NCBI GenBank assembly: GCA_016743235.1
Contig: VRZD01000001.1
Coordinates: forward strand, 124,001-188,000
Direction: 5' to 3'
Source: Pantanalinema sp. GBBB05
GTDB lineage: Bacteria > Cyanobacteriota > Cyanobacteriia > Leptolyngbyales > Leptolyngbyaceae
DNA: 64,000 nt
Made by a program: the position numbers and the translations under genes. The notes beneath the pieces were generated by a model. The model saw only the letters and a program-made list of their open reading frames with translations, made no database searches and was not told the DNA's origin. Positions 34,992-45,189 of the stretch are shown piece by piece; position 1 is the stretch's first letter; every line of letters starts with the position of its first letter.

Positions 34992-37580
34992 GTGGATGCC
35001 GCAGGTATGCAGAAAACCTATTACCAGCAATACCAAGACTTATTACCTATTCATCTTCCCTCTGACCAGCCCGTTAAGGCAACTCTGTCGGCTGTGGCAT
35101 CCTGCTCATTGATTGATCACCCCCTGAGACGACAAGTGTTGCAACAGTACCAAATTCTGGATACAGAACCAGAACCAGCATTTGACGATATTACCCAGAT
35201 AGCGGCTCAAGTTTGTCAAACCCCGATCGCCCTAGTGAGTCTAAGTGACACCAACCGTCAATGGTTTAAGGCAAAAGTTGGGTTGACTCTAACAGAAGTG
35301 CCGCGAGAACGATCGTTTTGTAACTATGCCATTCAGCAGCCTAATTTATTCATAGTTCCCGATGCCTCAGTTGATCCTCGATTTGTCGATAGCCCCTTAG
35401 TCACAGAGTCACCCAAGCTACAGTTTTATGCTGGCATGCCGCTGCTTAACTCGGACGGCATCGCCCTAGGCGTATTATGTGTGCTGGATTATCAACCACG
35501 GCAGTTAACAACGGAACAGCAGCAAATTCTTCAACTTTTGGCGCGCCAAGTCACTACCCTTTTAGAATCCCGTCGTCACTCAATCACCTCAGCCCAACTG
35601 GCGACTGAGTTAGGGGAACGCACTCAATTATCGACATTGAGTACAGAAGTAGCCGCCGCATTAGCACATGCTGGACGTTTACCAGAAATTCTGGATCACT
35701 GTTTGCAAGCGATCGCGCAATACCCTGGATTTGCCTCTGTTCGCCTCTGGACCTTTAACCAAAAGGCAAACCTACTGGAATTACAAGCAATCGCTGGGCA
35801 ACATAGCCATACCGATGAGTTTCATAGTCGCATTCCATTAGGCATTTCAATTATTGGCTTTATCGCACAAAATCGTACAGCTTATCTCAGTAATACCGCT
35901 ACCGATGATTTCGTAATTGGGGCAAAAGAATGGCTCCAACAAGAAGGTATCACAGCATTCGCAGGCTATCCGTTGGTCTTGGAAGATCAACTGATTGGAG
36001 TGATGGCATTGTTCAGTCGGCAACCGTTTACCGCAGCAGCTCAAACCGTATTGGAATCGTTAGCGCATAGTATTGCTATGGCGATCGATCGCACTTGGGC
36101 GAGAGAGGCATTACTAGATAGCCGGGAGGCCCTGTTATTTCGGTTAGCTAACCAAATTCGCAACTCACTGGATCTAGACACGATTTTAGGTAAGGCGGTT
36201 AACGAAATTCGAGCACTCTTACAAATCGATCGTTGTCATTTTCTATGGTGCTGGTCTGATCCCAATCAATCCGTTTTAGCCATTACCCATGAATCGAAAT
36301 TGCCAGAGTTACCCAGCTTAGTCGGAGAATGTCCCGAGGAGCAGGCCGTTACCTTAAGTGAACAGGTGTTAAGCCTTAGCTTAATCCGGATTGATCATGT
36401 GGCAACGGCAGTCAACCTCAATCACACAACTCGCACTGTCTTACAGGATTTAGGCATCACCTCTCAACTTTTGCTACCGGTAGAAACGCGTTCAGGGCAA
36501 CTGGGTGCAATTATGTGTAGTCATAGCAGCGGGGCTCGGTCTTGGAGCGATCGGGAAGTGGAATTATTACAAGCCGTGGTTGATCAAATTGCTATTGCGA
36601 TCGACCAGGCAGAGTTATATGCCCAAACCCGCGCCGCTGCGTTTGCTGCCCAAACCCAAGCTCAACAACTGAGCCAGGCGCTACAAAACCTCAAGCAAAC
36701 CCAAAGCCAACTGATTCAAAGTGAGAAGATGTCCAGCTTAGGACAAATGGTCGCTGGTATTGCCCATGAGATTAACAATCCAGTTAACTTCATCACTGGT
36801 AACTTAACTCACGCTAGTAATTACATTCAAGATTTACTGCAATTAATTGATCTATATCATCAGCATATCCCAGAGACATTCCCTGAAATTCAAGCCTGTG
36901 AAGAAGATATTGATATTGAATTTGTCGCAGAAGATTTACCTAAGTTATTGTCGTCGATGATGAGTGGGGCAGAACGCATTCGCCAAATTGTCTTATCATT
37001 ACGCAATTTCTCACGATTGGATGAGGCAGAAATGAAGCCTGTTGACATTCATGAAGGGATTGATAGCACCCTGCTTATTCTTCAAAGCCGTCTGAAGCCA
37101 ATGGTTAACAGTCCTACCATTCAAGTCATCAAAGAATACGGTAATCTCCCAAAAGTTGAGTGTTACGCCGGACAACTCAATCAGGTGTTCATGAATGTGT
37201 TAGCAAATGCGATCGAAGCATTGGATGAGGCGAGAGCGGATACTCAGCTATCTCAAGACCCAGCATTATTTCCCAACTCTGAGTTAGCTGAGCCCAAGAT
37301 CTGGATTCAGACTGAATTGCTTAACGCTGATCGGGTGCGGATTTCAATCCGTGACAATGGGATTGGGATGACTGAGGAAGTCAGAAAGCATTTGTTTGAT
37401 CCCTTTTTCACCACTAAACCCGTTGGTAAAGGCACAGGGTTAGGGCTATCGATTAGCTATCAGATTGTGGTGGAAAAACATGGGGGGAGCTTCGAATGTT
37501 TGTCTGAGCTAGGGCAAGGAGCAGAATTTCGACTTGAAATTCCGATTAAACCCGTTTGCAGTCGGTCTAGAACCGTCTGA
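34992..37580 (+). CDS. GAF-domain sensor histidine kinase
   Basis: An 862-residue cytoplasmic kinase. Three GAF-type domains lie at about residues 50-190 (RRQVLQQYQILDTEPEPAFD start), 210-365 and 385-545, with no membrane helix. HisKA follows with the phosphorylated histidine in GIAHEINNPVN near residue 590, then an HATPase with N box NVLANAIEAL (about 727), DNGIGM and GKGTGLGLSIS. A chromophore-binding cysteine is not obvious in the GAF domains, so ligand (tetrapyrrole, cyclic nucleotide or other) is unknown. The start is uncertain: GTG at 34992 or ATG at 35007, neither with a strong ribosome site. No receiver is fused; the divergent CheY-like gene may be its target. Confidence 0.88.
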   Translation: MDAAGMQKTYYQQYQDLLPIHLPSDQPVKATLSAVASCSLIDHPLRRQVLQQYQILDTEPEPAFDDITQIAAQVCQTPIALVSLSDTNRQWFKAKVGLTLTEVPRERSFCNYAIQQPNLFIVPDASVDPRFVDSPLVTESPKLQFYAGMPLLNSDGIALGVLCVLDYQPRQLTTEQQQILQLLARQVTTLLESRRHSITSAQLATELGERTQLSTLSTEVAAALAHAGRLPEILDHCLQAIAQYPGFASVRLWTFNQKANLLELQAIAGQHSHTDEFHSRIPLGISIIGFIAQNRTAYLSNTATDDFVIGAKEWLQQEGITAFAGYPLVLEDQLIGVMALFSRQPFTAAAQTVLESLAHSIAMAIDRTWAREALLDSREALLFRLANQIRNSLDLDTILGKAVNEIRALLQIDRCHFLWCWSDPNQSVLAITHESKLPELPSLVGECPEEQAVTLSEQVLSLSLIRIDHVATAVNLNHTTRTVLQDLGITSQLLLPVETRSGQLGAIMCSHSSGARSWSDREVELLQAVVDQIAIAIDQAELYAQTRAAAFAAQTQAQQLSQALQNLKQTQSQLIQSEKMSSLGQMVAGIAHEINNPVNFITGNLTHASNYIQDLLQLIDLYHQHIPETFPEIQACEEDIDIEFVAEDLPKLLSSMMSGAERIRQIVLSLRNFSRLDEAEMKPVDIHEGIDSTLLILQSRLKPMVNSPTIQVIKEYGNLPKVECYAGQLNQVFMNVLANAIEALDEARADTQLSQDPALFPNSELAEPKIWIQTELLNADRVRISIRDNGIGMTEEVRKHLFDPFFTTKPVGKGTGLGLSISYQIVVEKHGGSFECLSELGQGAEFRLEIPIKPVCSRSRTV

Positions 37581-37625
37581 ACTGCTCAGAATCAGCTACT
37601 TGTACACCAGAAAAGGACAAACTCC

Positions 37626-38789
37626 TTAATCTTTAAGCACAAGATGATTATGAGCATCCAAAATCACTTTCCCTTGCTGTTGTAACTTGCCCAATAAGCG
37701 AGTAATTGTCACTCTCGTTGTACAACAGGCTCCAGCAAAGTCTTGGTGCGTTAGGCGGGCTCGTAAACGAGTTCCTTGTTCTACCGGCTGACCAATAGCC
37801 TGTTTGAGTAAGCGCAATAACCGATTTAATCGATCTTCTACGCGAATCTGTTCATAAATTGCCAAGAGGTTCTCTGTTTGCTGTAGGCGACGAATTACAG
37901 AGGGCAACAGTAATTGAGCCAGTCGAGAAGACTGAGCTACTTCAGTCAGAGAAATTAAACTGAGCTTAACGTCTGATAAAGCGATCGCTTGGTAAGTCTG
38001 TAACGTTGTTAGGTTAGAGCCGAAAACCATCGTTTCGCCAATTAGTCCCACTAACATTTCCTCACCCCGGTCTGACAAGGTGGTTAATTTGACTACGCCT
38101 TCAGACACTAACCAAATTGACTGGGTTTCTAGCGGAATCATCTCACCCTTGCTGTAATGATAGTAAGGGCGATCCTGGCAAAGATTGTAATCAGGATTCT
38201 CTAAAGCCGCCTCGGCTCGTTTGCGTTCTGTAATATCCCGAAGCATCCACAGCAGGAATACAGACTCGTCTGCTTGGTTCTGAACCGATTGGACTGTAAG
38301 AGCCACATTGACTAGTTCGGATGAATGCCGTTGCAAGCGAACTGAAAACTCCACCTGCTGATTTTGTGCTAATAAAGCTAGTTTTGCCTGCAACACAGGT
38401 TGTTCTTCTAAAGGAATCAAATTAACTAGGGATTTACCAATTAGAGAGGCGGTCTGCACATTCACCAGGTCAGCCATTGCCTGATTCGCTTCCTGAATTA
38501 CACTATTAGCATCTGTCACTAAACAGGCATCAGAAACAGATTCAAATAGAGTTTGATAGCGCTGTCGTTCCTGTTCAACTTGGTTCTGAGCGGAAACTAA
38601 TCGCTCATTTTGCCGTCTCAGTTCATCGATCGCGACTTGCAGTTCTTCGGACACCACACCAAGCTCTTTCAGGGCAACTGGGAGAAGATCAGGAGAAGGA
38701 GAGGGTGAAGTATTTACATTTTGGTATAACTCTGACAAGCGCCCATGCATCATTGCAACTCGCCGACTCAATGAATTAATTGTGTTCAT
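37626..38789 (-). CDS. PAS-Crp/Fnr regulator fusion
   Basis: A 387-residue protein: coiled coil (about residues 40-85), PAS domain (YQTLFESVSDACLVTD to LLWMLRDITERKRAE, about 85-200), a cyclic-nucleotide-binding-type beta roll (about 210-310, with EEMLVGLIGETMVFG) and a C-terminal winged helix whose recognition helix is CCTTRVTITRLLGKLQQQG, close to that of the nitrogen regulator NtcA. Typical Crp proteins lack a PAS domain, so a PAS-bound cofactor may modulate DNA binding. It is convergent with the kinase gene (45-nt gap). Target genes unknown. Confidence 0.85.
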   Translation of the reverse strand: MNTINSLSRRVAMMHGRLSELYQNVNTSPSPSPDLLPVALKELGVVSEELQVAIDELRRQNERLVSAQNQVEQERQRYQTLFESVSDACLVTDANSVIQEANQAMADLVNVQTASLIGKSLVNLIPLEEQPVLQAKLALLAQNQQVEFSVRLQRHSSELVNVALTVQSVQNQADESVFLLWMLRDITERKRAEAALENPDYNLCQDRPYYHYSKGEMIPLETQSIWLVSEGVVKLTTLSDRGEEMLVGLIGETMVFGSNLTTLQTYQAIALSDVKLSLISLTEVAQSSRLAQLLLPSVIRRLQQTENLLAIYEQIRVEDRLNRLLRLLKQAIGQPVEQGTRLRARLTHQDFAGACCTTRVTITRLLGKLQQQGKVILDAHNHLVLKD

Positions 38790-39739
38790 GTGCAGCTTTC
38801 CTGGTACTTGCTATTAGTTTGAGTTAGAGACCACTTCTTGAATCAACACCTTACTGTTATCAGTTTTTAGAAGAAAATATAAGGTGTGAAAGTAGCGCTC
38901 GCTGACAAGCCAACAGATGTGATTGGCTTGCCTACCCATAATGCACTTTTCTAATTGAGTGGCAAATTTAATTCTAGGTAAATAGAAAGTTCGTCGTAAT
39001 GACAGTAAGGATTGAACCATCTAACGATTTTACTTAGAAACCTCGATCTGCTTAAACTATTCTTCCATAGCCTACTTTTTTAAACTCTCTAAAGGCATAG
39101 AGTTAATTAAGCAAGTGAACGCCATTCTAAGCTTAATATTCAATAGCAAGAAACACATGTCTTAATCAATACAGTTAAAATTCAAAAATATTTACTCCTT
39201 TAGATAGAAGCAAGCGATTAAAATCGTACTAGTTCTCCAATCCAATATTTTTGCGGCACTAGAATAATGATGTTGCAGCTTTGTTTCTCTGTCTGACAGA
39301 AGATGACGATCTTAAGCTTTTATGAGTATCAGATAAGAAGAGCCTGAATCATTTAGTAATTAGCTCAAATTGCTAAATAGATCCATATAGCTGAATCATA
39401 AACTCATAGCTTTCTTAACTACTGTCAGTTCTAATCGTTCTTGATACTTAATAAAAAAGTATTAGCGTGAACAGCTTCACGTTTCGGCTCTAAGACCTAA
39501 TCAAACGATTAACGCAGTCTAAATGTGGCGAGATCTCATATCTCAGTCTTTACGATCGTGCTAATTAAATCTATCTAATGCGTAGATACCTCCTAATCTA
39601 TAGAGAATCTAGAGTCAAGTTTAACCATAGATAGAGGGCAGTCATAGTAGGCAAATTATTACCATAAGTTAAGAAGGTATTAGTTGAGTGTTAAAGACAA
39701 GAGGTAAAAAGATTTGTAATTTGTGGAGATGAATTTTTT
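38790..39739. other. AT-rich intergenic region, 950 bp
   Basis: Contains one open stretch of 68 codons on the minus strand (38814-39020) starting with ATG; its composition and lack of a ribosome site make it doubtful. The rest is AT-rich without recognised repeats or RNA genes, and carries the promoter of the gene at 39740. Confidence 0.45.
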
Positions 39740-40603
39740 ATGGCTAGGCTGAAAAGTTTTATCTGGTTGGTTGGTATTCCATTATGTATATTCGGCATGC
39801 TAGATAGAGGAATTTCTATCTTTGCTGATAACTATGTTTCATTTACAGAATTCTCTCAAGTTTTTGTCATCTCCCTACTATTGCTGATTTGGTTATATTT
39901 AAAGCCAGGCAACTTATCAGTAGCCGAAGAAGTGGCAGGGCAAGGTTATTTAACTAATTTAATTGAAAATCAGGACAAGCTATATCTATCCGCTGCTCAG
40001 ACCAGAATGCTAGAGCTAAAAGACTATCATCTAATTAGCCAGAGGCACATTTTACCATTTCCCTATCTTTGCCAAATCTATCACCTATTAAACTTGAAGC
40101 ATTTAGAAATGGTTCATAGCTTTAGTCTAAATGATTTGAAGGTAGTCGAGGTTGGTCACCTTCGCCCAACTAGATTAGGTGGTGCTCTCAAATTTAAGAC
40201 AATTCTGGACTCACCACTGAATGTCTTAAAAATTTGGAGACAACCTACAGCTGAAGCAGAACTAGTTTTACATACTCCTTACACAATCGAACTGAAAGTT
40301 CCAGCCTATGGAAACAAACGTATTATTGTAATCTTTAATGTTGTTCCTATTAGCCATAAAGAGCATGAACTACTTATTGATATCTACAGTAACCTAGGAT
40401 GGCCTAAATCTTTATTACAGGTTCTCTTGCATGCTGCATCTTATCTCACTCTTTATGAGGATCTTCCCTATCTTGCACGACTATCCCAGAAAAGCTTTGC
40501 CACGCTAACGAAAGCTTCTAGCCACGAAACCATGAGCTTGTTTAAACGATTCGTTGACCTTTATAGTTCTCACTCCTGCTTAGCAACCGAAGCCTTAGGT
40601 TAA
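39740..40603 (+). CDS. Hypothetical membrane-anchored protein
   Basis: A 287-residue protein of unknown family. Two N-terminal hydrophobic segments (FIWLVGIPLCIFGML and FVISLLLLIWLYL) are followed by a soluble region of about 220 residues with LPFPYLCQIYHLLNLKHLE and LHTPYTIELKVPAYGNKR, mostly mixed alpha/beta. The gene is AT-rich. The same two-helix N-terminus appears in the smaller protein at 40699, so the pair shares ancestry. Function cannot be inferred. Confidence 0.6.
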   Translation: MARLKSFIWLVGIPLCIFGMLDRGISIFADNYVSFTEFSQVFVISLLLLIWLYLKPGNLSVAEEVAGQGYLTNLIENQDKLYLSAAQTRMLELKDYHLISQRHILPFPYLCQIYHLLNLKHLEMVHSFSLNDLKVVEVGHLRPTRLGGALKFKTILDSPLNVLKIWRQPTAEAELVLHTPYTIELKVPAYGNKRIIVIFNVVPISHKEHELLIDIYSNLGWPKSLLQVLLHAASYLTLYEDLPYLARLSQKSFATLTKASSHETMSLFKRFVDLYSSHSCLATEALG

Positions 40604-40698
40604 ACCTAATATTTAGATTGAAGTTGCTAGGTTAGAACAACAGCTACTCTCTTGATAGATTCGGTTAAATCTAGTTTATATCCATGGAATGAATACCT

Positions 40699-41001
40699 AT
40701 GACACCCAATCAAGTATCAGAAGAGCTGGCTACTCCGAACACTTCCAAAATTAGAGCTTGGTTATTTGGCAATCTAGTTTGGCTATTTGGGATATTAGAT
40801 AGAAGTTCTGCCGCTATCGTCGATGGCTCACTATCTTTAGGTGACTTTGGGCAACTGGCAATGATTAGTTGTTTTTGGCTAGGCTGGCTCAGTCTAAAAC
40901 CCAAGACTAAGTCCAAGGATACGGCGATCGCTAAAACAGAGTTTGCGCAGATCCTATTACAATCAACCAGAAAACTCACTAAAAGAGAGTCAACAAACTG
41001 A
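40699..41001 (+). CDS. Small membrane protein, short relative of the 39740 gene
   Basis: A 100-residue protein with the helix pair LFGNLVWLFGILDRSSA and FGQLAMISCFWLGWLSLKP, matching the anchor of the preceding protein, but lacking its soluble domain. After the stop another frame continues openly to 41200 (KLEDRLILEEYIKRF), so this may be a truncated or frameshifted longer gene. No clear ribosome site. Confidence is limited. Confidence 0.4.
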   Translation: MTPNQVSEELATPNTSKIRAWLFGNLVWLFGILDRSSAAIVDGSLSLGDFGQLAMISCFWLGWLSLKPKTKSKDTAIAKTEFAQILLQSTRKLTKRESTN

Positions 41002-41395
41002 TTCAACGAATTACTTAGTCCATACCTGGAATAAGCTGGAAGATAGGCTAATTCTTGAAGAATATATTAAGAGATTTGCTGAGCCTAAGGCTATCGTATC
41101 CCAAAAGTATCCTTGTCAATCTTCTCACAAATACTCAACACACAAGTTAAAGAATTATTCAACTAAATCGAATCAATCTAAGCCTCTAGGATGTCACTAG
41201 ACGTAGGGTTGAAAATTGGTAATATTTACTTAAGCCGAGTATGCTTCTACCTAATATCTAAAGAGGCTAGGAATACCCTGATTGATACTTCTCTCTTGCG
41301 GTAGATGAAAAACACCTCAATATTTTCATACTTTAAAATTGACACTATTGAGTTTAGCTTTTGATAGCTGATGTTTTTCTAGGAGGAAACAGGCG
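41002..41395. other. Intergenic region with open frame remnant
   Basis: An open frame continues from the previous gene to about 41200. Downstream AT-rich sequence to the strong ribosome site (GGAGG) of the gene at 41396. Confidence 0.4.
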
Positions 41396-42043
41396 ATGGC
41401 ATACACAGAAGAGCCAAGAGGTAGAGTAATTGAGCGTCCAGCTTACTCTAACGCTGTAGATTATCACGATCGAGTTCGATGGGGTCCAATCATTGCAGGA
41501 CTTGTTGTAGCAATTAGTTCTCAGCTTGTTTTAAGTGGTATTGGTGCAGCTATTGGTCTAACCAGTATTGCAGGATCCGGGGCACCTCGTTCTGATGCTG
41601 ATAATGTTGGTTCTGCTGTCGGAATTTGGTCAATTATTAGTCTTTTAATTTCTCTGTTTTTAGGTGGATGGGTGACAGCTCGTGCTTGTGGACCAATGAA
41701 ACGTAGCACAGCATTATTGAATGGAGCTATTTTGTGGGCAACAACGTTAGCTGTCAGCGCCTGGTTATTGTCTAGTGGAGTTGCAGGAGCATTTGGAGTT
41801 GTTGCTTCAAATGCTGGAGACATCATTAACCAAGCACAGCAAAGCGGTATTACTCCAAATGATGCACAAAATCAGAATATTACCGCCCAACAAACCCGCG
41901 ATCTTGCTGGTAATGCGGCTAAAGTTGGCTGGTCATTTGCTCTAGGTTCATTGCTAGGTCTTTTAGCATCGCTGCTTGGAGCTTATGTTGGTGCACGTAA
42001 TGTTCGGACGGTTGATGTAGCTAGAACTGCTGAGCCTTACTAA
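41396..42043 (+). CDS. Hypothetical four-helix membrane protein
   Basis: A 215-residue protein with a polar N-terminus and about four hydrophobic helices rich in Gly/Ala (GPIIAGLVVAISSQLVLSG, WSIISLLISLFLGGWVTARA, AILWATTLAVSAWLLSS, ALGSLLGLLASLLGAYVGA). It resembles uncharacterised YrzE/DUF-type membrane proteins often found beside stress genes. A strong GGAGG site 12 nt upstream and a strong terminator downstream suggest high, discrete expression. Function unknown. Confidence 0.65.
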   Translation: MAYTEEPRGRVIERPAYSNAVDYHDRVRWGPIIAGLVVAISSQLVLSGIGAAIGLTSIAGSGAPRSDADNVGSAVGIWSIISLLISLFLGGWVTARACGPMKRSTALLNGAILWATTLAVSAWLLSSGVAGAFGVVASNAGDIINQAQQSGITPNDAQNQNITAQQTRDLAGNAAKVGWSFALGSLLGLLASLLGAYVGARNVRTVDVARTAEPY

Positions 42044-42108
42044 TCGATCGAGTACACAGTGACAGAAATACAGAATAGAAGGTAGTCCTTCAAAGTATTT
42101 AAAACTAA

Positions 42109-42135
42109 GCCTCTATTATCAAATAGAGGCTTTTT
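42109..42135 (+). terminator. Strong intrinsic terminator
   Basis: GCCTCTATT (42109-42117) pairs exactly with AATAGAGGC (42122-42130) around a 4-nt loop, followed by five T. It closes the membrane-protein gene. Confidence 0.88.
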
Positions 42136-42276
42136 AAGTGTCTATTTTTGCCTCTATAAGATGGCAAAAAGTAAGTTGGTTTTGTATCAGCAAATATAAG
42201 GCTCTGCTCTATTGCAAAGAAACTAAGATCATAGCCGGTTATCTGTAGAAGAATCAAATTTTCCCCTGAATAGTCA

Positions 42277-42302
42277 AAAGCCTCCTTTGAATAGGAGGCT
42301 TT
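42277..42302. terminator. Hairpin between convergent genes
   Basis: AAAGCCTCCT and AGGAGGCTTT (arms 42277-42286 and 42293-42302) pair fully around 6 nt. It lies 86 nt beyond the stop of treY (42388) on the minus strand, where the outer AAA/TTT gives a weak T-tail, so it likely ends that operon. Confidence 0.7.
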
Positions 42303-42387
42303 AATAAGAGTTTGAGGAATACTGGGAATTAAAAGTTTTGGCTATAGCAAGACCAAGAGCTAAACACTAGTTAAAGGAATCAAGCCA

Positions 42388-45180
42388 TTAACCTACTAAC
42401 AACGCAACAGGGAAATGCTCTAGAATTTCTCCGACTAGAAGTGCATTACTCCCTTGAATACCCTGCAATGTAATGGCATTTTGCCAACTGCTTGGCATCT
42501 CCTGGTTTAGTTCAATCTGAGTATCTTGCCAAATCTCTTGACCTAGGGGGAATTCACCCGGTTGAATGATTTGAGTTAAGAATCGGGGAATTAACACGAT
42601 CGCTACTTGATTCTGGTAACTTCTAGAAAATGCGACGATATGATTTGCAAACTTTCCAGACACCTTGATAGGTTGATAATCACCTTTCTGGAATAAATCA
42701 AAATAGTTTTTCCGAGCTTGAAGAACCTGAGTAGTCAAAAATAGCTTAATCTTACCATCTTCTTTACTAGAGAAGAGTTCATTCAGCAGGGCTAAAGAAT
42801 CTTGTGCTATTTTTAGCTTAACTTCCTCTAGATAGGAGATTCGTTGATCATAATCAACAGGGCGGCGATTATCAGGATCAACCAGACTCAAATCCCAAAG
42901 TTCACAACCTTGATAGAGATCGGGCACTCCAGGCATTGTGTTCTTCAAGATTACTTGAGAGAGAGAATTGAAAATTCCGTACTCAGCAACTCGTTGTTGG
43001 AATTGACAGAACACTTGAAAGAATTCATTACTACTATCATCAGCTAAAACCTGCTCTACAAACTTTAGGTATCCTTCCTCATAAGCCTGATCGGGTCTTA
43101 ACCATGCCGTATGCACCTTCGCTTCACGGATTGCCTTAATCATATAATTTTTAATCCGCTCTATAAACTCCGGGAATTCAGCCTGATTAAACGGAAATGC
43201 TCCAATTAAAGTCTGATATAAGAAATATTCATCATTACGATCGGGCACAAATTTCCCATTAATACGTAGTTTGTGCTGCCGATTCAATTCACTCCATTTT
43301 TGTAACTGATTTTCCCATTCCTCTGGAATTTCAGAAATCACATTTAACCTAGCTCGAACATCTTCGCCCCGTTTAGTATCATGGGTTGCAGTTGCATTCA
43401 TGGAATGTAGCCAGCGATCGCACTTCTTAAGATTAAATTCATGAAAAGCCTCTAGGGAAATGCCAAAATGCCCTGGATTTCCACCCACTTCATTCAAAGA
43501 CAACAAGCGATTATAGATATACAATAAAGTGTCTTCAACCCCCTTTGCCATTAAAGGACCTGTGAGTTGTTGCAGCTTCATCACGAAATGCAGTTGCTCT
43601 GCTTTTTGGTCTTCAGTTAGACTCGTTTCATTATCATGTAATAGTAGTTGTTCAATAAAATTAAGTTCTTTAAAGAGTAATGGCACTCGCTCTTTCGCTT
43701 GCTCGATCGTAGTCTGAATATACGCTCGATCGACTTCGCTAACCTCTGAGGAACTGATATAAGTTCGGTAAACTGGAAACAAGGCTAAAACTTCAGTTAA
43801 CGCCTTTGTTAAACCATAAGCAGTGAAGTCTCCACCTTGGCGCATTCGTCCTGAAATTCCCTTAAGCTTTTGCGCCAGGTTATAAACATCTCCTGCTAGA
43901 TTCCTTTCAATAATCAACCTTTTTTTCTCGGCGACTAATTCCTCGTAAGGAGTACGAATATTAGTAAAACTTGAGTAAATGGCTTGAAACTTCTGTTCAT
44001 ACTTAACTTGGCAGAAAATACTATTAATATAGTTAAGCGATTCATAACCGCTTGTCCCTTGAATTTTCCATAGAGAAGGTAAGTCTTCTTTCAGTTCTAG
44101 AATCTTCTCAACAGTAATGTAAACATCTCCTACCTTCTCTTGAAGACGTTCTAGATATTGAGTTGGATTGTACAAACCATCAATATGATCGATTCTTAAA
44201 CCAGTAACCTTTTGTGATTTAACTAACTCTTCTACTAGCGAATGAGTTTTGTGGAAAACTTTTGGCTCTTCAACTTTAACTGAAATCAGCTCATTGACTG
44301 TAAAAAACCGGCGATAGTTAATTTCCTCTGCACCAACTTTCCAAAAGGAAAGCCGATAAAATTGATCAGAGAGTAAACTATCTAGAAGATTAAAACTCTC
44401 TGGCTTACCGACCTCTCCATTAAACAGGATAATATTAGAGTCAAAAAAATCTTTGATTTCAGGGTTTTGGTTATAAAGTTCCCATAACAGTCCCTTCACA
44501 AAAGTGATTTGATCGTAGCGTTCTCGTCCTTTTGTTTCAACTGAAATACTTTTAATTAAGTAGAGTGCTCCCAGGAGTTTGATAAAGTCAGGATGCTTTC
44601 GTCCTAGAGATCGAGCAAGTTGACCTAGATTTTGAGTAATGAACTGACTATACGACTCAATCCTAACCGGTAACTTAAGAGCATAATAGTTAATACCTAA
44701 ACCAGATTCATCATAAACAAGCTGAATTTCCCCATTTTCTAAACACTCTCCATAAAAGTTTCCCAATAAGGGAGCAAGCACCTTACCCCGAAAAACTTCG
44801 TAGGCATGGTTCCATTCAATATCAAAAAAATCACAGAATTCAGAGTTGGCTCCATTCTCCAAAACATCCATTAAATACGGATTTTCACTATCATATGCCA
44901 TGTGATTAGGCACAATATCTTGGAGCCAACCCATTTGGAACTTTTGGAGTTCATTTACTAATGTTTCGAACTGTTCTGATGTCCCTAGTTCAGGATTAAA
45001 CTGTGTATGATCAACTACGTCATACCCATGAGTACTACCAGCTCTGGCCTTAAAGATAGGTGATGCATAAAGGTCTGAAACACCTAAGTCAGCTAGATAG
45101 CGAATAATTTTTCTGGCAGCTTCAAAAGGAAAATCTTTATGAAATTGAATACGGTAAGTGGCTGTAGGAATTCTCATCAT
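42388..45180 (-). CDS. treY: Maltooligosyl trehalose synthase
   Basis: A 930-residue GH13-type enzyme that turns the reducing-end linkage of a glucan chain into alpha,alpha-1,1. Catalytic regions are seen: ASPIFKARAGSTHGYDVVD, DIVPNHMAY, nucleophile GLRIDHIDGLYNP, acid/base TVEKILELKEDLP, and ATHDTKRGEDVRARL. Start ATGATG at 45180 is 9 nt after the stop of treZ, so the two are one operon. It works with TreZ to make trehalose from glycogen ends; no treX debranching or treS gene is in the window. Confidence 0.93.
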   Translation of the reverse strand: MMRIPTATYRIQFHKDFPFEAARKIIRYLADLGVSDLYASPIFKARAGSTHGYDVVDHTQFNPELGTSEQFETLVNELQKFQMGWLQDIVPNHMAYDSENPYLMDVLENGANSEFCDFFDIEWNHAYEVFRGKVLAPLLGNFYGECLENGEIQLVYDESGLGINYYALKLPVRIESYSQFITQNLGQLARSLGRKHPDFIKLLGALYLIKSISVETKGRERYDQITFVKGLLWELYNQNPEIKDFFDSNIILFNGEVGKPESFNLLDSLLSDQFYRLSFWKVGAEEINYRRFFTVNELISVKVEEPKVFHKTHSLVEELVKSQKVTGLRIDHIDGLYNPTQYLERLQEKVGDVYITVEKILELKEDLPSLWKIQGTSGYESLNYINSIFCQVKYEQKFQAIYSSFTNIRTPYEELVAEKKRLIIERNLAGDVYNLAQKLKGISGRMRQGGDFTAYGLTKALTEVLALFPVYRTYISSSEVSEVDRAYIQTTIEQAKERVPLLFKELNFIEQLLLHDNETSLTEDQKAEQLHFVMKLQQLTGPLMAKGVEDTLLYIYNRLLSLNEVGGNPGHFGISLEAFHEFNLKKCDRWLHSMNATATHDTKRGEDVRARLNVISEIPEEWENQLQKWSELNRQHKLRINGKFVPDRNDEYFLYQTLIGAFPFNQAEFPEFIERIKNYMIKAIREAKVHTAWLRPDQAYEEGYLKFVEQVLADDSSNEFFQVFCQFQQRVAEYGIFNSLSQVILKNTMPGVPDLYQGCELWDLSLVDPDNRRPVDYDQRISYLEEVKLKIAQDSLALLNELFSSKEDGKIKLFLTTQVLQARKNYFDLFQKGDYQPIKVSGKFANHIVAFSRSYQNQVAIVLIPRFLTQIIQPGEFPLGQEIWQDTQIELNQEMPSSWQNAITLQGIQGSNALLVGEILEHFPVALLVG

Positions 45181-45189
45181 TTTGACTAC

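Noticed and set aside
38814..39020. 68-codon open frame on the minus strand
   Set aside because: No ribosome site, no similarity to known families, and AT-rich; may be chance.
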